A DNA stretch of 64,000 bases. Source: Sphaerolaimus hirsutus (taxonomy: Eukaryota; Nematoda; Chromadorea; Monhysterida; Sphaerolaimidae). Below the pieces are notes generated by a model that saw nothing but the letters and a program-made list of their open reading frames with translations, was not told where the DNA came from and did no database searches. The stretch covers positions 13,642,701 to 13,706,700 of the forward strand of contig OZ038450.1 in NCBI GenBank assembly GCA_964036195.1. Reading direction: 5' to 3'. Each line of letters opens with the position of its first letter. Position 1 is the first letter of the stretch. Below, piece by piece: positions 1 through 12,800 of this stretch. The position numbers were made by a program, and so were the translations under genes.

Positions 1-1148
1 AGTGTGACTCTTGATTAATGAGTAGGAAGCTAGTAGCAGCACGACTTGACTTTAGGTGAATGATAGCACTCTGTTTTTAGATGAATTAGGTTTTATTAAC
101 TAATTAGTACTTTTGGATAACATTTTATGTAAAGCTTACCGAATATGCACATTGCACTGAAATTTACCACATCCGATGTGAAAAATGAACAAAAATTAGG
201 TAAATGTATATTAATTTAGAAAAATGCAGCAACATCATGTATATCATGTGGTCAGGTCAGCCAGGTGTACCTATGTCAATGTATTTATTGACATTAAGTA
301 AATACAAGTGTTTGCAATGTCCATTTCTCACATCTTGAGTGTTTTCTCGAAAAGTTTCCACAATGTCACATTTTTTAGTAAACAATGTGAACGTGCCCGT
401 AATATTTACACTTATTTTCACTATGTATTTCATCTAGCAGAAAGATGTGCTCGCGGAGAGTGCTTTTAACAATTAGGTAGAGAGACACCGTGTAAATGTG
501 AGACAGTTATTGTTCTAGTGTACATACTGTTTATGTAGACTGTTGGTATATTGCTTACTCATATTCATGTAGGTAATGGGCTGTTGTCATGCGTATTGTT
601 TCCAAGTACAAGGGGCTCATTCTTCACTTTGTCAAGTGAAAAGACAAGTCAAGTATCGAGAAACGTTACCAATTCCATATTAAGTATGTCAAGCGAGAAG
701 ACTTCAAATTGCAAGTTTGTAAGTTTTCTCGACGACTTGACAGAATTTGCATAACCAATTACGACAATGCCTGTCCATAATGGCGGCCACCTATTTTTAG
801 AATGCTAAAAGTATGCTTTTAGAGCGTTTTTTGTATTCACATACACATAAGTAGGTAAATAGTGAGGTAGGTAAGTTATCTGAAAAATTTATATTTGAAC
901 GATTTACTCTTGTAAAAAATAAGCACTGCTTTATCACTAAAAAATAACGTGAACAATTGTATAATAATCGTTAGGATAGTGTGCAAGTGAATAAGTCGTC
1001 GCATAAGGAATAGTTGAAATAATAGTGGTACAAATATATAAAATAAATATACTGCACGCAGGTGAAATATCTGAGCTCAAATATTTATTGTATTTACAAA
1101 CGTAAAATAATCATATCTTTCGTAATACACTCAGATTTCGAGCTACAG
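1..1148. other. Non-coding AT-rich flank, no gene seen
   Basis: No exon with convincing protein-like sequence and matching splice signals was seen here. The sequence is AT-rich and shows none of the repeat families found elsewhere in the window. It may be an intron or the upstream region of the candidate exon at 1149. Confidence 0.4.
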
Positions 1149-1287
1149 TCCATTTTGACTACAAAAAATACACTCAAGCAGAATGGCCTTCGCTTGCGGA
1201 TACCCAAAATCACATTAATCACAAATAATGATTTATCAGATGACCAGAGCCCACTGAGCGATCCGTCGCCGAGATCTTGGACATTGG
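1149..1287 (+). CDS. Candidate orphan coding exon
   Basis: The segment sits between a CAG acceptor and a strong GGTAAGT donor and is open for 46 codons. The translation looks like a real protein (it contains LRLRIPKITLITNNDLSDDQ, then SPLSDPSPRSWTLG) and the exon ends in phase 1. It lies 2.6 kb upstream of the PLCL gene. It does not join in frame to the first PLCL coding exon I propose, but would join to the third (5461). It could therefore be an alternative PLCL 5-prime exon or an exon of another upstream gene. No family was recognised. Confidence 0.4.
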
Positions 1288-1569
1288 GTAAGTGTTGCGT
1301 AAACTAAAGCACAATAACAATCACTGAAACCCCTTCAAATGTCATGTGCGGTTAGCTGTTTTCAACGTGGGGATTTGATAGATAGAATTTTCTGATAGAA
1401 TTTTCACCGCAATAAACCGCAAATTTTGTTGATTGTATGTGTAAAATACTAAAGCGGCGTTCACACGCTTTCGTGTGCCGACAAAAAAGTTTGGTGAAAA
1501 AGTTCCATAATTCTAGAATTAAGTTCCATATCTGCAAGAAAAAGCGGTGGAGTGTGCTCACTAGTTGAG

Positions 1570-1868
1570 TGTACACACATGCCAATTTTCAGATACCCTA
1601 AATCCTCGAATAAGACCCCAGGGGAGTTATTTTTTCCTCAGACGTTTTAGAGGGGGGAATTGTTCAAGGGGGGGAGTTATTCGAGGGGGGTCTTATTCGA
1701 GGATTTGCGGTAATTTGAGCATGTCGTTCAATAATTATAGGCATTTGAAAATGAATTTTAGTTGTCGGTTCGGTTTTTGTTTTGAAACCGAACCGACAAC
1801 TGAAATTCAACTTCAAATGCTTATAAGTCTTGAACGATAGGCTCAAATTATCTGCAAATTGGCATGTG
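1570..1868. mobile_element. Foldback MITE, about 300 bp
   Basis: The ends ACATGCCAATTTTCAGATA and ATCTGCAAATTGGCATGT are inverted repeats. The interior folds further: 1757-1800 is a hairpin built on TTGTCGGTTCGGTTT, and 1608-1712 carries the TCCTCGAATA/TTATTCGAGGA pair. Short opposite-strand open frames here are the two arms of the hairpin, not genes. Confidence 0.6.
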
Positions 1869-2683
1869 GGTTCTCTTAACTAGTGAGTATACTTCACTGG
1901 CTTTTCGCGCAGATAGCATTGAAAAAATCTCTGGGAGATTTATATTTAAAAAATCTCAGAAAATATAAGATTTTCTGAGATTTATATTTTTTCCATGATT
2001 TTCCAGAGAGATTTAATTATATTTTCTCCTGATTGAGAAAATCTCTCGAGAAAATCTCTCTATATTAGCCCATTTTCACCTTCAAATTCACTAGTTCATG
2101 TGTTTTTTAATACAAATTTTCATCTATTTTTAACTATATATTTGCTTATACCCATTTTTGGCTATTTTCCCCCCATTTGTAGTTTTTTCTCCCCTTTTTC
2201 TGTTCTATGGCATGAAAGAGCTAATTTAAGAGTTATCTGAAATACATTTTCTGTACTCAAGTACTTTCAAGATGTATACAAAAAGAGGGTACTGGTACTT
2301 TTTCAGAGGAAATTTAGATGTATTTACTGAGTACACAAGTATAAGTATTTTTGAGTAAACATAAATGTTTTCACCCCTGAACTTTACTAAACCCCTGCAG
2401 TCACATGAAGACCCAGTGCTCAAGTACAGGGCTGTACCTAAGCACCAGGTTTACATTGGCACTGGATGTTGCTACTTGTGCAACGGATAAACTTATGCAC
2501 TGGGTTCTAGCTGTTTTAACAACTAACGAGTTGACAGCATGCTTTGGAAATATAGTTACCAGTTTTTGGTGAAAAAGTCATCTGATTTTTTCTGTGGGGA
2601 TCATTGCACATGAAAGTAATGTCTTCTACTAAGAGAAAAATATGCCTAAACTATATTTTTGTTCACTATACACATGGTGTATA

Positions 2684-2947
2684 TACCGTATTTCCTCGAA
2701 ATACCCCCCCTCGAAATACCCCCCCCCCTCAAAATGGGTACTATGGATTTGTGGTCCAGGAAATGCATAACAGACGTTCAAAACACTTACTGTGTTATGT
2801 TAGAAAATCGTTTATACCATCTACATCCTTATATAAGGCTGTAAAAACTTATAAATGGTGGTTATTGTTGCATTTTTCATGTTTTTCTCTCAAAATTCTC
2901 ACTATGAAACAATAAACCCCCGGGGGGTATTTCGAGGAAATACGGTA
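2684..2947. mobile_element. CCGTATTTCCTCG-family MITE with TA target sites
   Basis: Inverted ends TACCGTATTTCCTCGAAATA and TATTTCGAGGAAATACGGTA enclose a body with C/G runs. The elements in this family are flanked by TA. A near-identical body (the phrase AAAACTTATAAATGGTGGTT) occurs in the copy at 8026-8273. Confidence 0.75.
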
Positions 2948-3486
2948 GTATATATGGGCTAAATACATGGTAGTACAAAATGTACCATCTCCATCAGTAG
3001 ACAATATGCTGTTATCATATGAAATTGTGAATAAAAAGGTTAAACAACACATAATGGGCTTAATATCTACTCTCAATGGTTCAAACAACTTGAAATATCA
3101 ATTAAATAATACTTTAAGTTGGGAGATTTTATGAAATTTTTTTGAACTGCGAGAGATTTTCTCAGAGATTTAATTATATTTTCAAAAGTGACCCAAGTGA
3201 TTTAATTATATTTTTTCCTTGAGAGATTTTCTGAGATAATATTTAATTATATTTTCTCAAAATCGGTCGTTTTTTTCAATGCTACGCGCAGATACGGAAC
3301 TTAATTCCGGAATTATGGAACTTTCTTGCTTAACTTTTTTGTCGGCACACGAAACCGTGTGAACGACCCTTTACAAAACAAGCGTTAAGGAAATTACGCC
3401 AGTAGAAACGAGTTTTAAATGTTTACGTATTTAACACTGGGGACACTATTCAAAGTGGAATCATTTTTACTCAATCACTCGTCCAG

Positions 3487-3756
3487 GGGGCAGTCCCAAG
3501 TTCTGTAAACGGTAAAGTAAAGTGTCAAATGTCAATTTTCATGCAAAGTGTCAAATGAAAAGCAAAGTGTCAATTGTGTATCCAAATCTTATTTTGCTTA
3601 TCCAAATCATATGTTTTTGTATCCAAATCTTATGTCGAAAACTAATATTTGGGTACTAAAAATAAGCTTAGGATACACAATTGACACTTTACTTAACATT
3701 TGACTGTACATTTGACACCTTACTTTACACTTTACAGGGCTTGGGACTGCCACCAG
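3487..3756. mobile_element. Introner-family element without a donor GT, upstream of PLCL
   Basis: The ends GGGGCAGTCCCAAG and CTTGGGACTGCCAC are inverted repeats, and CAG occurs immediately outside both (3484-3486 and 3754-3756). The interior repeats the AAAGTGTCAA motif of the intronic copies at 12129 and 54765. Where those copies start GT, this one starts GG, so it cannot supply a donor. It lies just upstream of the first PLCL coding exon. Confidence 0.7.
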
Positions 3757-3878
3757 GTGGGGGGGGGGGGTCTTCGAGGGAGAGGACTTATTCAAATATC
3801 AGATTCCGGTAGACGATTCATCGAACCCTCACAGGCAGAAGCCCATCACCAGAAAAGAGCAGTCCATCTCAAACGAAA

Positions 3879-6800
3879 ATGTCATCAGGAACTTCGATCA
3901 ACGGAAGTAACGGAAACACCCTCGCTGGGCCGATCGCAAATGACAACCAAAGACCATCCACCAGCAGTAATAACGGCACTAATGATGGGGCAGATGTTTT
4001 CGATGATAACCTGCTCACGCCGTTGCACCACCCGTTTGAGAAGTTAGATTTTTTGATAAAAATTGTGTGCGGGTTTTCCATTTTTTTCAAATAATTGGAC
4101 GTAATTTTAGTAAAACTTGTGGTTTATACAGCGTCCGCTCGAGATTACGGGCGACCACAATAACGTTTCCCACTGAAAGGTTCGCTCGGAAAAGCGCATG
4201 CGACTGTATTCAAGCAGAGGATGCGCGAATGCATTTTGAGAAAATTTTTTGATGTAAATATTTGAGGCGATTAGCTATTCTCAGTAATTCGCATCTTGCA
4301 CGTATATCCCTTGCTCTGTCGTCATAGAATGAATTGGGGGTGGTATTTTAGAGGTAGGTGCGGGGGCTCCACCAGAATTTCTGGCTCTCCCATTCTGTTG
4401 CACATTGGCTATGTTGATGCCCTTGTAGTATGATTTTTGAGTATGTTGCGGTTAGCGGCCCCACTTATTTTGGGGCCCGGGCCGGGGGATTATTCGAGGA
4501 AAAGAAAAATTGACGAAAGCCTTGACCTCAAACCCTAACATACCAAACGGCATCATCATCGGCCAACGTACATCATCAGAATGGTGCGACACGAAAGTCA
4601 GGTTCACCCACCACCGCTAAAATACCACACACAACACTTTCTATGCCTGCCAGTGCCGCACCGTTCATGCATGAATTGAACATTTTTTGCACAATTTCAA
4701 TTTTTCATTTGATGTATTCACCATTCTTGTACCCAGACATGGAATGGCGCATCGGCGCTGGCGCCATTTTTACATCATATTACATTTCGGTCGATTACAT
4801 AAAAACCAACACATTGCCCATCAATTTCAGAACACCCCTGCGCAGTAGTCTGGTGAAAGACAGTTCTCGTAGACATTCGCCGGCGAGAAAATCTGTCAGC
4901 TTCAGCAGCATGCCGTCGGAGAAAAAAGTCTCCAATGGTGAGTGATTGAAACTTGGGATGGCAATAATGGCATAGGTAAATACAATGGATACTTAGGTAT
5001 GTTTCAACGTAACTGGTGATGTAAAAGCGCCGTGGCAGTGGACCTGGCGCTATGGCCAATGCAAAAAGCGCCACCGCGCTTTCTACTGATTGTCTAATTG
5101 TAACACTTAGCTACCTAGATATTAATTTTTGCGAATGGATATTGCGCCTAAATAAGGCTAAATATTGTGGGGGAAAACATAAAATATATAACCACCAATA
5201 GCGATGGAAAAGCACCAGAAACAAGGGCGCCATGGCGCCTTTCAGAATGTGGGCGCCAGCCGCTAATGGCGCCACAGGAAAAGAGCGTCAAGTGACAATA
5301 GCGGTACGGCACGGCGCCCTTTGGCGCACTCAAATGGCGCCAGCGCAATGGCGCCATTCCATCACTACCCACCACGCAAAAATATCACAAATGAAATCCA
5401 AAACAAACCTCAAAAGCCATCCCAACCCCCAACCCCCCACCAACCCCCTATCCTATTTAGTATCCGAGTGCCTGGCCTACATGATGGCGGGCAGCGAGCT
5501 GACCAAGGTGCGCTCCACCACGCGCCACTACAGACGCGTGTTCACCCTCGACGCCGACTGCGCCCATTTGCGATGGACGCCCACCAGTAAGAAGCCGCAC
5601 AAGGCAAAGTGTGCGTGGGGCGGCGGTTTTGGGGGGATTTTGGAGGGGTGATTTTTGGTGTACCTAGTGATTTTATAGCGCAGGGAATTGTTGTCTGGTG
5701 GCTGCATTCGAAAGCTTTTTTATAACATTGTGTTTTTTTAATTTGCCCCGGGACGTATCTTCAATGAGCTTGATTTGGGACTAAATATATTGATAATTTT
5801 CAACACAGATCTTAATTGCTCGAGTAAGTTGTAAAGTTGTCTTTTTCTCACTTGGCCAACAGCGAGTGTTATTTAAGCCTCAAGGGGAGATGTTCAAGTG
5901 AAATGGGACATTTTCAAATATTTTCGCTATGTACATTTGCCTAATAAGTTTCTGACTGCGCCCACCGAGTTTTCAAAGAACGTTTTATGTGCAGAAATAA
6001 AATATGAAACTCCGCCCACTCACAGTACCGATCGGCGCCATCAAAGAAGTGCGAGTGGGCAAAAATTCTGAAGTACTGCGCAATTTGGATGCATCCACGC
6101 TCGATGCGAGGGACGAATGTGCATTAACGATTATATACAATGACACCTACGAGTGTCTAGATCTGTTGGCAAAAACTGCAGAGGAAAGCAACATTTGGGT
6201 AACTGGATTAATGGCTCTTACTTCGGGTCACAAACGTGGGTATTTGTTTGGGTATCTTGCAGTTTGTGTATTTGTGTTACGCTGGGTGTCTTACGCTTGT
6301 GGGAGTATTTTGTGGGTATTATGCCGTTCTAGAATTTTTCAAATGATGCAAAAATGTTAAAAACAGAAAAAAATAGGCTATACTCCGCAGACCGAACGCT
6401 ATGCATTCTGAAGGGAACACTCCATCATGACGTCGCGATTTATTAAAAAATAGTTTCAAAACAATAAAATAAGGTTCAGCGAAAACAGTCGTAATTTGTA
6501 AGACCTTTTCTCAGTCTTTTTTTTGTGAAAGTGCATGCATAAGTATCCCACACGCGCGTTATCGACTAAGACATAAGTAACTTTGGACACAACTTTGCGG
6601 TCCACTGAGTATATGTCATTCTGAAAAAAAAAATGATCGTGAAACAATTTTTCAAAATTTTTCCAGCTGGAGTAGATGGCACATGTGCCGTACCAGATGA
6701 TAACAATTCTGGAAGCCTCAGAGAACAGTCAGTTTATCAATTTGATAAAAAAACATTTTCCGGTGCACGATAACACAATCATTTTTAGGTGGTTGGAGAG

Positions 6801-9800
6801 CGCTTTCATGGAGGCGGATTTGACAAAAGTTGGCACACTTCCAGAAAAAGTTGTCATCCGATTGACAAAACAATTGAATGATCGGGTGCCCGTGAAACGG
6901 GTGAAACACAGGATTAAGGTTGACATTTTTTCATTTTTTTACTTTTTTTCAAGTTTACCATATTTAAATGACCCCACCTCCAGGAACTGGACTCGTTCAA
7001 GCCAGAGCATGAAAAGGGTCAAATGAATCTGATCGAGTTTGTCGAAATGTACAGAGATTTGGCAACGCGTCCCGAAGTTTACTTTCTCATGGTGCGATAC
7101 GCGAATAAAGATTATCTCACATGGGAAGATCTGCAGTTATTTTTGGAGACTGAACAAGGGGTATTTTATTATCAGGATGGATTTTTGTGATCCAGATTTT
7201 AATTTCTTTTTTTACATGTTTACAGGCGGTGGCAGTATCAAAGGAGGTCTGTGAGAGATTGATACAAATGTATGAACCGTGTACAGAGGGCAAACAAAGA
7301 TGCCATATGACCGTTGATGGTGGGTGCGGTAAAAATAAATATAATTTTTAAGACATAGACAACATGTATTTTATAGCTGCCCGATTTAAAGTTGCTCTTA
7401 TTGGCTGCCAATTAGATTGCCAACCAATCCTTACCACATAAAATCATTACCGGTAAAATGAGTGACGATACCGGAAAAACTTTTCTGACCAATCAAATTG
7501 TGCAACATGGGTATATGTATACTGGGCGGACCGCATGATATGCAATTTTCTGAAGGAAACACTCCATCATGACATCATCGTTAATAAAATAAAAATTGTT
7601 CCAGCAAAAAAAGAAAACAACATTTCAGGAAAAAACATTCGACACTTGTACATGACTCCGCCTTTTTCTTTTTGAAATGTTTTTCTTTTTTTGTGAAAGT
7701 AATGTGGCTTTTTCGTTATCGAGCAAGACATAAATAATTTTGGGCGCATTCTTTGCGGTCCACCGAGTATACTTATGTTACAACGCAGGATTTACCGCAT
7801 ACCTCATGTCTGATGAATGCAACGTTTTTGATCAGTCGCACAAGTTTGCCTGCCAGGATATGACACAACCACTGACGAATTATTTCATTGCTGCATCACA
7901 TAATACTTATTTGGTGGAGGACCAGCTTAAAGGGCCCAGTTCTATTGATGGCTACATTTGTGCGCTGAAAAGGGGCTGCAGATTTATAGAATGTTGGTGG
8001 CTTTAACTACAATCTAAAAATTGAATACCTTATTTCCTCGAAATACCCCCCCCCCTCAAAATGGGCACTATGAATTTGTGGTCCGGGAAATGCATAACAG
8101 ACATTCATAACACTTACTGTGTGACGTAAGAACATCATTTATACCATCTACATCCTTATATAAGGCTGTAAAAACTTATAAATGGTGGTTATTGTTGCAT
8201 TTTTCACGTTTTTCTCTCAGAATTTTCACTCTGAAAAATAAGCCCCCGGGGGGTAATTCGAGGAAATACGGTATTTAGTAAGTGGTGCGTGGTAGCCCAG
8301 CGTGAAACTATCTATGGTGGTCTTTTTATGGGCGGTGACTTTCAGTTCAATCATTTGCACGCAATTCTGCAGCCATTTAAGTTTTCGACTTTGGTCTTAC
8401 GTGATATATGAGGCGTGGGACTTATTGTCTATTTCCGTGACATTACGGTTGAATAACTAGAATACTGTAAATAGGTTAACCGAGTGAAAATTACAAAAAT
8501 GAAAAAGGGGGGATGGCAATATAAATACCTAATAAATAATAATAATAAATAATTAAAAAAACCCGTGGGGTAATTCGAGGAAATACGGTATTTATATTTT
8601 TGTTGGGGTGACTGAATATCCGGCAGGCATGAAATCATTCACCCGACCCAAATAAAAAACCCATCAATAACCCAAACACAATACACAGTGGACATCTGGG
8701 AAAATGACGAGGAACCTTCCACGGGGGAGCCAGTAGTAACCCACGGACATACAGCCACTGGCAGGTTGCCAGTTTCCAGGGCTCTCGCTGCCATCAATGA
8801 GTATGCCTTTCAGACATCACAGTTGGTTGTTTCTTATCATTTTTAGATAGGTGTGGTGAAGTTATATGGATATTTGTGGTAAATAAAATGATAGGGTGAA
8901 GCCATGTGATAGGGTCAACAATTTTTCAACCATGAGTACCCCGTCAAGCTCAGAAGTTACGTATCGATATTTATACACGAACTTCTTGGAAATGAAATTA
9001 CCAGATTCCATGCACCCTTGAACAAGCACACGTCAGGGTTCGGGATCGCTAAAACGCTAGATCACGTTACACACGTTTTCAAGACTCCGAAAAGCGCCGA
9101 AACGTAGGTACCCCCTGCTAATCCGCGTGGAGCAGCACCTGGACGTGCGCTGGCAGCGGTGGCTCGCGGAACAAGTCAAAAACACGTTCGGAACGCGCTT
9201 GTATACCCCGGAAATGGAAGATCCGCACAGCTTGATGTACAGTCGGACCGCTTCGATGCGGAGCACTCCAAGTGGGACACCCTGCAGTGAAAGGGGACAC
9301 GCTGCGGGGAGTCACGCCAGTGGGACTACTCTGAATGCTAATGGGTTGCCTGGGAAATGCTTGTCTAGACAGGGATCTTCGAGAAGGCAACACAGGGATA
9401 GGGATCGGGGTAGGGGTCACTTGCCTGCGCCCTACCCGAGCCCGGAGAACCTCAGAGGGAAGATTTTATTGGTGGTAAGAATGGGTTTTTGTTGGCTCGA
9501 TTGAAAAAGGCTTTCATATTGAAGTGTTGTAAATATGCCGCCTAGGGATGGCAAGCGCTTTTTTTCAAGCGCTTTTTTTTTTAAAACGCCGCTTTTTTTT
9601 ACAAAAAAGCGCAAGGGCCCCAGCGCTTTTTTTTAAAAAAAAGCGCTGGCAAAAATTTTAGTACTCATGCACTAGGTATTTTGCAAAAATTTTTGCGCGC
9701 AAGCACATAATTTCACATGCAAATTGCCATTGGTGGTTGTTTTCATTGATTTTGCAGCATTTTAGTGGCATTGCTTCTATTCCTGCATGGTATCATGTAA

Positions 9801-12800
9801 TAATAAGTTGAGGAGATATGTCAGTGTAGTAAATAATATCCAGCCAATGTGCTTCCACTTTTCTACACTGTGAAACATCACTGTCATGTATTAGCCATCT
9901 TTTATAGCCAAATTGAGGCACTATTCCATGCCTCACTTCACTTGCAGTCACGAAACATTCAAAAACGGCGATATACATAATTAGTCGACATAAAATTGGA
10001 TTTTTTTTGGCAGAAATCAGCACTTATAATGCTATCAGATGATTACATAGCCATTCTATGGTTATATATCATCACAAGTACTGCCACTTGTCTGATATAC
10101 CTGTATATATTGACTCAGGACCATATTTGGGAGCTTTTCAGGTAACGTCTTGACAATTTTTGAAAAAAAGCAAAAAAAGCGCGTTTTTTTAAAAAAAAGC
10201 GCTTTTTTTAAAAAAAGCAGGGTCGTTAAAAAAAGCGCTTTTTTCCATCCCTAAATTGCCGCCCCCGCCAAAGCAACCTGAAAAATTTTGTGAACACTCC
10301 ACCGCTAGACCAGTGTCTTCACTTTCCAAAAATTAAAATATAAATTTGCATGCATACATGAATTTATCCACCAATGCCTCAAGAAATTAAGGCACAAAAT
10401 CACACCAAAAACTACAGGGCAAACGCCTCTCACCCGCATCAGTAGACGCGACCAGCTGCGACTGGGTCGGTCCAGTGTCAGAAGAAGACGAGTCGATCGA
10501 ATCGGTGACAAATCGACGCCCGTCGAATCGACGGAGGTCGAGAACGATCGACATGGCCAAACAACTGTCCGATTTGATGTGTCCGTTTTTGATGAGCGCC
10601 AAGTTAAGAGATTTGGGCGCGGTGGCGGCAGATGGGGCTGATGTCGGTCACGGAAAAGTTTATAATGTGCCTGAAACTAATGGTTGGTTTCGAGTTGTAA
10701 TTGTGCCACCAATAGTTGTGGCTCGGCGATGAAAAAGAACGGTAAAGAAATTGATTAATTGATTGAGTGTCACGTGCCTTTTAATGACTGGCGCGTAGGT
10801 TTCATATAGGATTCACTTCTCAGGATTGGGGTCGGGATCGAAATTTTGGACAATGGACCTTTTATACTCGGATGACATTACGCCGTACATTTGTCCGGAG
10901 GAAACACTCCATCATGACGCCATCACTTTTGTCCCGATCATAATCTCTCGCCATCACGCCCTCTTCATCACACCTTCCATAAGTTCTCGGCTGGCCGTCT
11001 GCCAGCCCAAGACATAACTCCTATCTGTTTGTAGAGTATCGTGTCTGCCGAGTATACTGACATTTTGGACAATCAAGGGTTCCTTTAACTTGGGTGTCAG
11101 AAAACTCGCGTAGATTGGACACTGGAGGTTTCCATTCACATTTCAGAGTGCAAAAAGTCATTTAACTGAGTTAGCATATCATTCCGGAATCGGGATTGGA
11201 ATTTTAACAATTTCGACATTGGGATTGGATTGGATTTCGGGTCGGGATCAGGATCAGGATTGGGGTTTCGGAATTTGGATAGGGACGTCAAAATCCGAAA
11301 AATTCGGGATCCCGTTTGAACTCTACATGTGGTACCCAATCCTACATTAAACTGTTTCACACATGTGAAAAATCCAGCACCGGTCACGCAGCACTGAGAA
11401 TGGCTCAAGCGCAGCCGGACGAACTCTCACTGGTGGCCAAGAGAAAGCTGATCAGAGTCTATCCAAATTCGAGCGTGCGCGTAGATTCGTCCAATTTGAA
11501 CCCGCTGGAAATGTGGAATTTCGGCGTGCAATTGGTCGCGCTAAATTATCAAACGCCTGGCTTGATGATGGATTTACAGGTGGGCGAAGGGAAAATTAGC
11601 GTCGTTTACATGAAGTATTTTCAGGAAAATGTCCCACGGCATGTTATTCTATCAAACAAATTCATTGTGGGGAGGTATTAAAGGGGAACATTTTGAGCTA
11701 TATTTTTAAGATACGCTTCTACTTTAACAGCACCTAATTCAATTTTTTTCATAATGAATCACAAAAAAATTACTAATACCTACATTCAGATAAGAATTAC
11801 CTGCTGAGTTTTGTCTCATTTGGCTGAAAACAAACCATAATGTTAAATGGCGAAATTTATCAGAGCGGAGTTCCATCTTGAAGTGGGCCAAAAAACGACT
11901 ACTAGTGCCATAAATACATTGACGCTTTTCCACTACAAGTAAAATGAATACCATTTTGCCACCGCTCACTACCAACCAGTAACCACGCAGGAAGGTAAAT
12001 TCCGCGCCAACGGCTCCACCGGCTACATCCTGAAGCCGAATTCGATGCGCGACGATATGCACGCCGAAAATCCGACCCGGTCGCGTGCCAGCTCAGCTGC
12101 GGCATCGAGCAGCACGATGGGACAGCAGGTGCCACTCCCAGACCCTGTAAAATGCCCTATAAAGTGTCAAATGTCATGCAAAGTGTCAAAAGTCATGGAA
12201 AATGCCCTGCAAAATGGCAACCGAGTTGTTATTTTGCAGGGTATTGACCATGACTTTTGACACTTTGCATGACTTTTGACACTTTACAGGGCATTTTACA
12301 GGGTCTGGGAGTGCCCCCAGGTTTTGCACTTGAAAGTGATTTCGGGACAGAATCTGCCCAGACCCAGGGGGTCTACTGCGAAGGGGGACTCGGCCGACCC
12401 TTTCGTTGTTATTGAGGTGAGTTTTTCTGGGTTGATTTGTCACTTGAATATTTATAGGGGGAAAATGCTTAACACTGGCAGGGCGGCTGCAGCCGCGATC
12501 TACGATAGCAGCTTCAAATTTACGGCAAGCTGTGACGAAAATGTTTCAAATGAGCAAAAAAGTTAAGGTTCAGAAGCAATGTGAACATTTCAACAGCAAA
12601 AAAACCTAAAGGAGTTAGAAAAAACCCTTTTAGATAACTTGACAGACTGCTGGAATGACGCCAGGCATATTTTATCAACGTTATCTGGCCCAAACTTTTA
12701 GATCCTGTCCACACATAAAAATATCATCACGTGGTGATGACCGTTTCTGTACCGTAAAAAAATCATCACATTTTTTAAAATTTACAACCCAGATTTTCGG

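Larger units (their letters stand above)
1453..3372. mobile_element. Large inverted-repeat element carrying nested repeats
   Basis: Arms of roughly 85 bp at about 1453-1540 and 3288-3372 are inverted copies of each other; the outer ends read GCGGCGTTCACACG and CGTGTGAACGACCC. Further inside, 1908-1945 pairs with 3260-3298 (the CGCGCAGATA region), so the two arms belong to one foldback element. Two other elements, at 1570-1868 and 2684-2947, lie inside it. No transposase frame is visible. Confidence 0.55.

Noticed and set aside
8938-9107. In-frame stretch beginning [19 protein letters not shown] before the third X-domain exon
   Set aside because: EYP resembles the PLCL sequence at this point, but the true continuation [10 protein letters not shown] starts at 9108 in phase with the previous exon; the stretch ends in a stop at the acceptor and is intronic.
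9118-9420. Minus-strand open frames rich in Pro and Ser
   Set aside because: Antisense of the PLCL exon 9108-9481.
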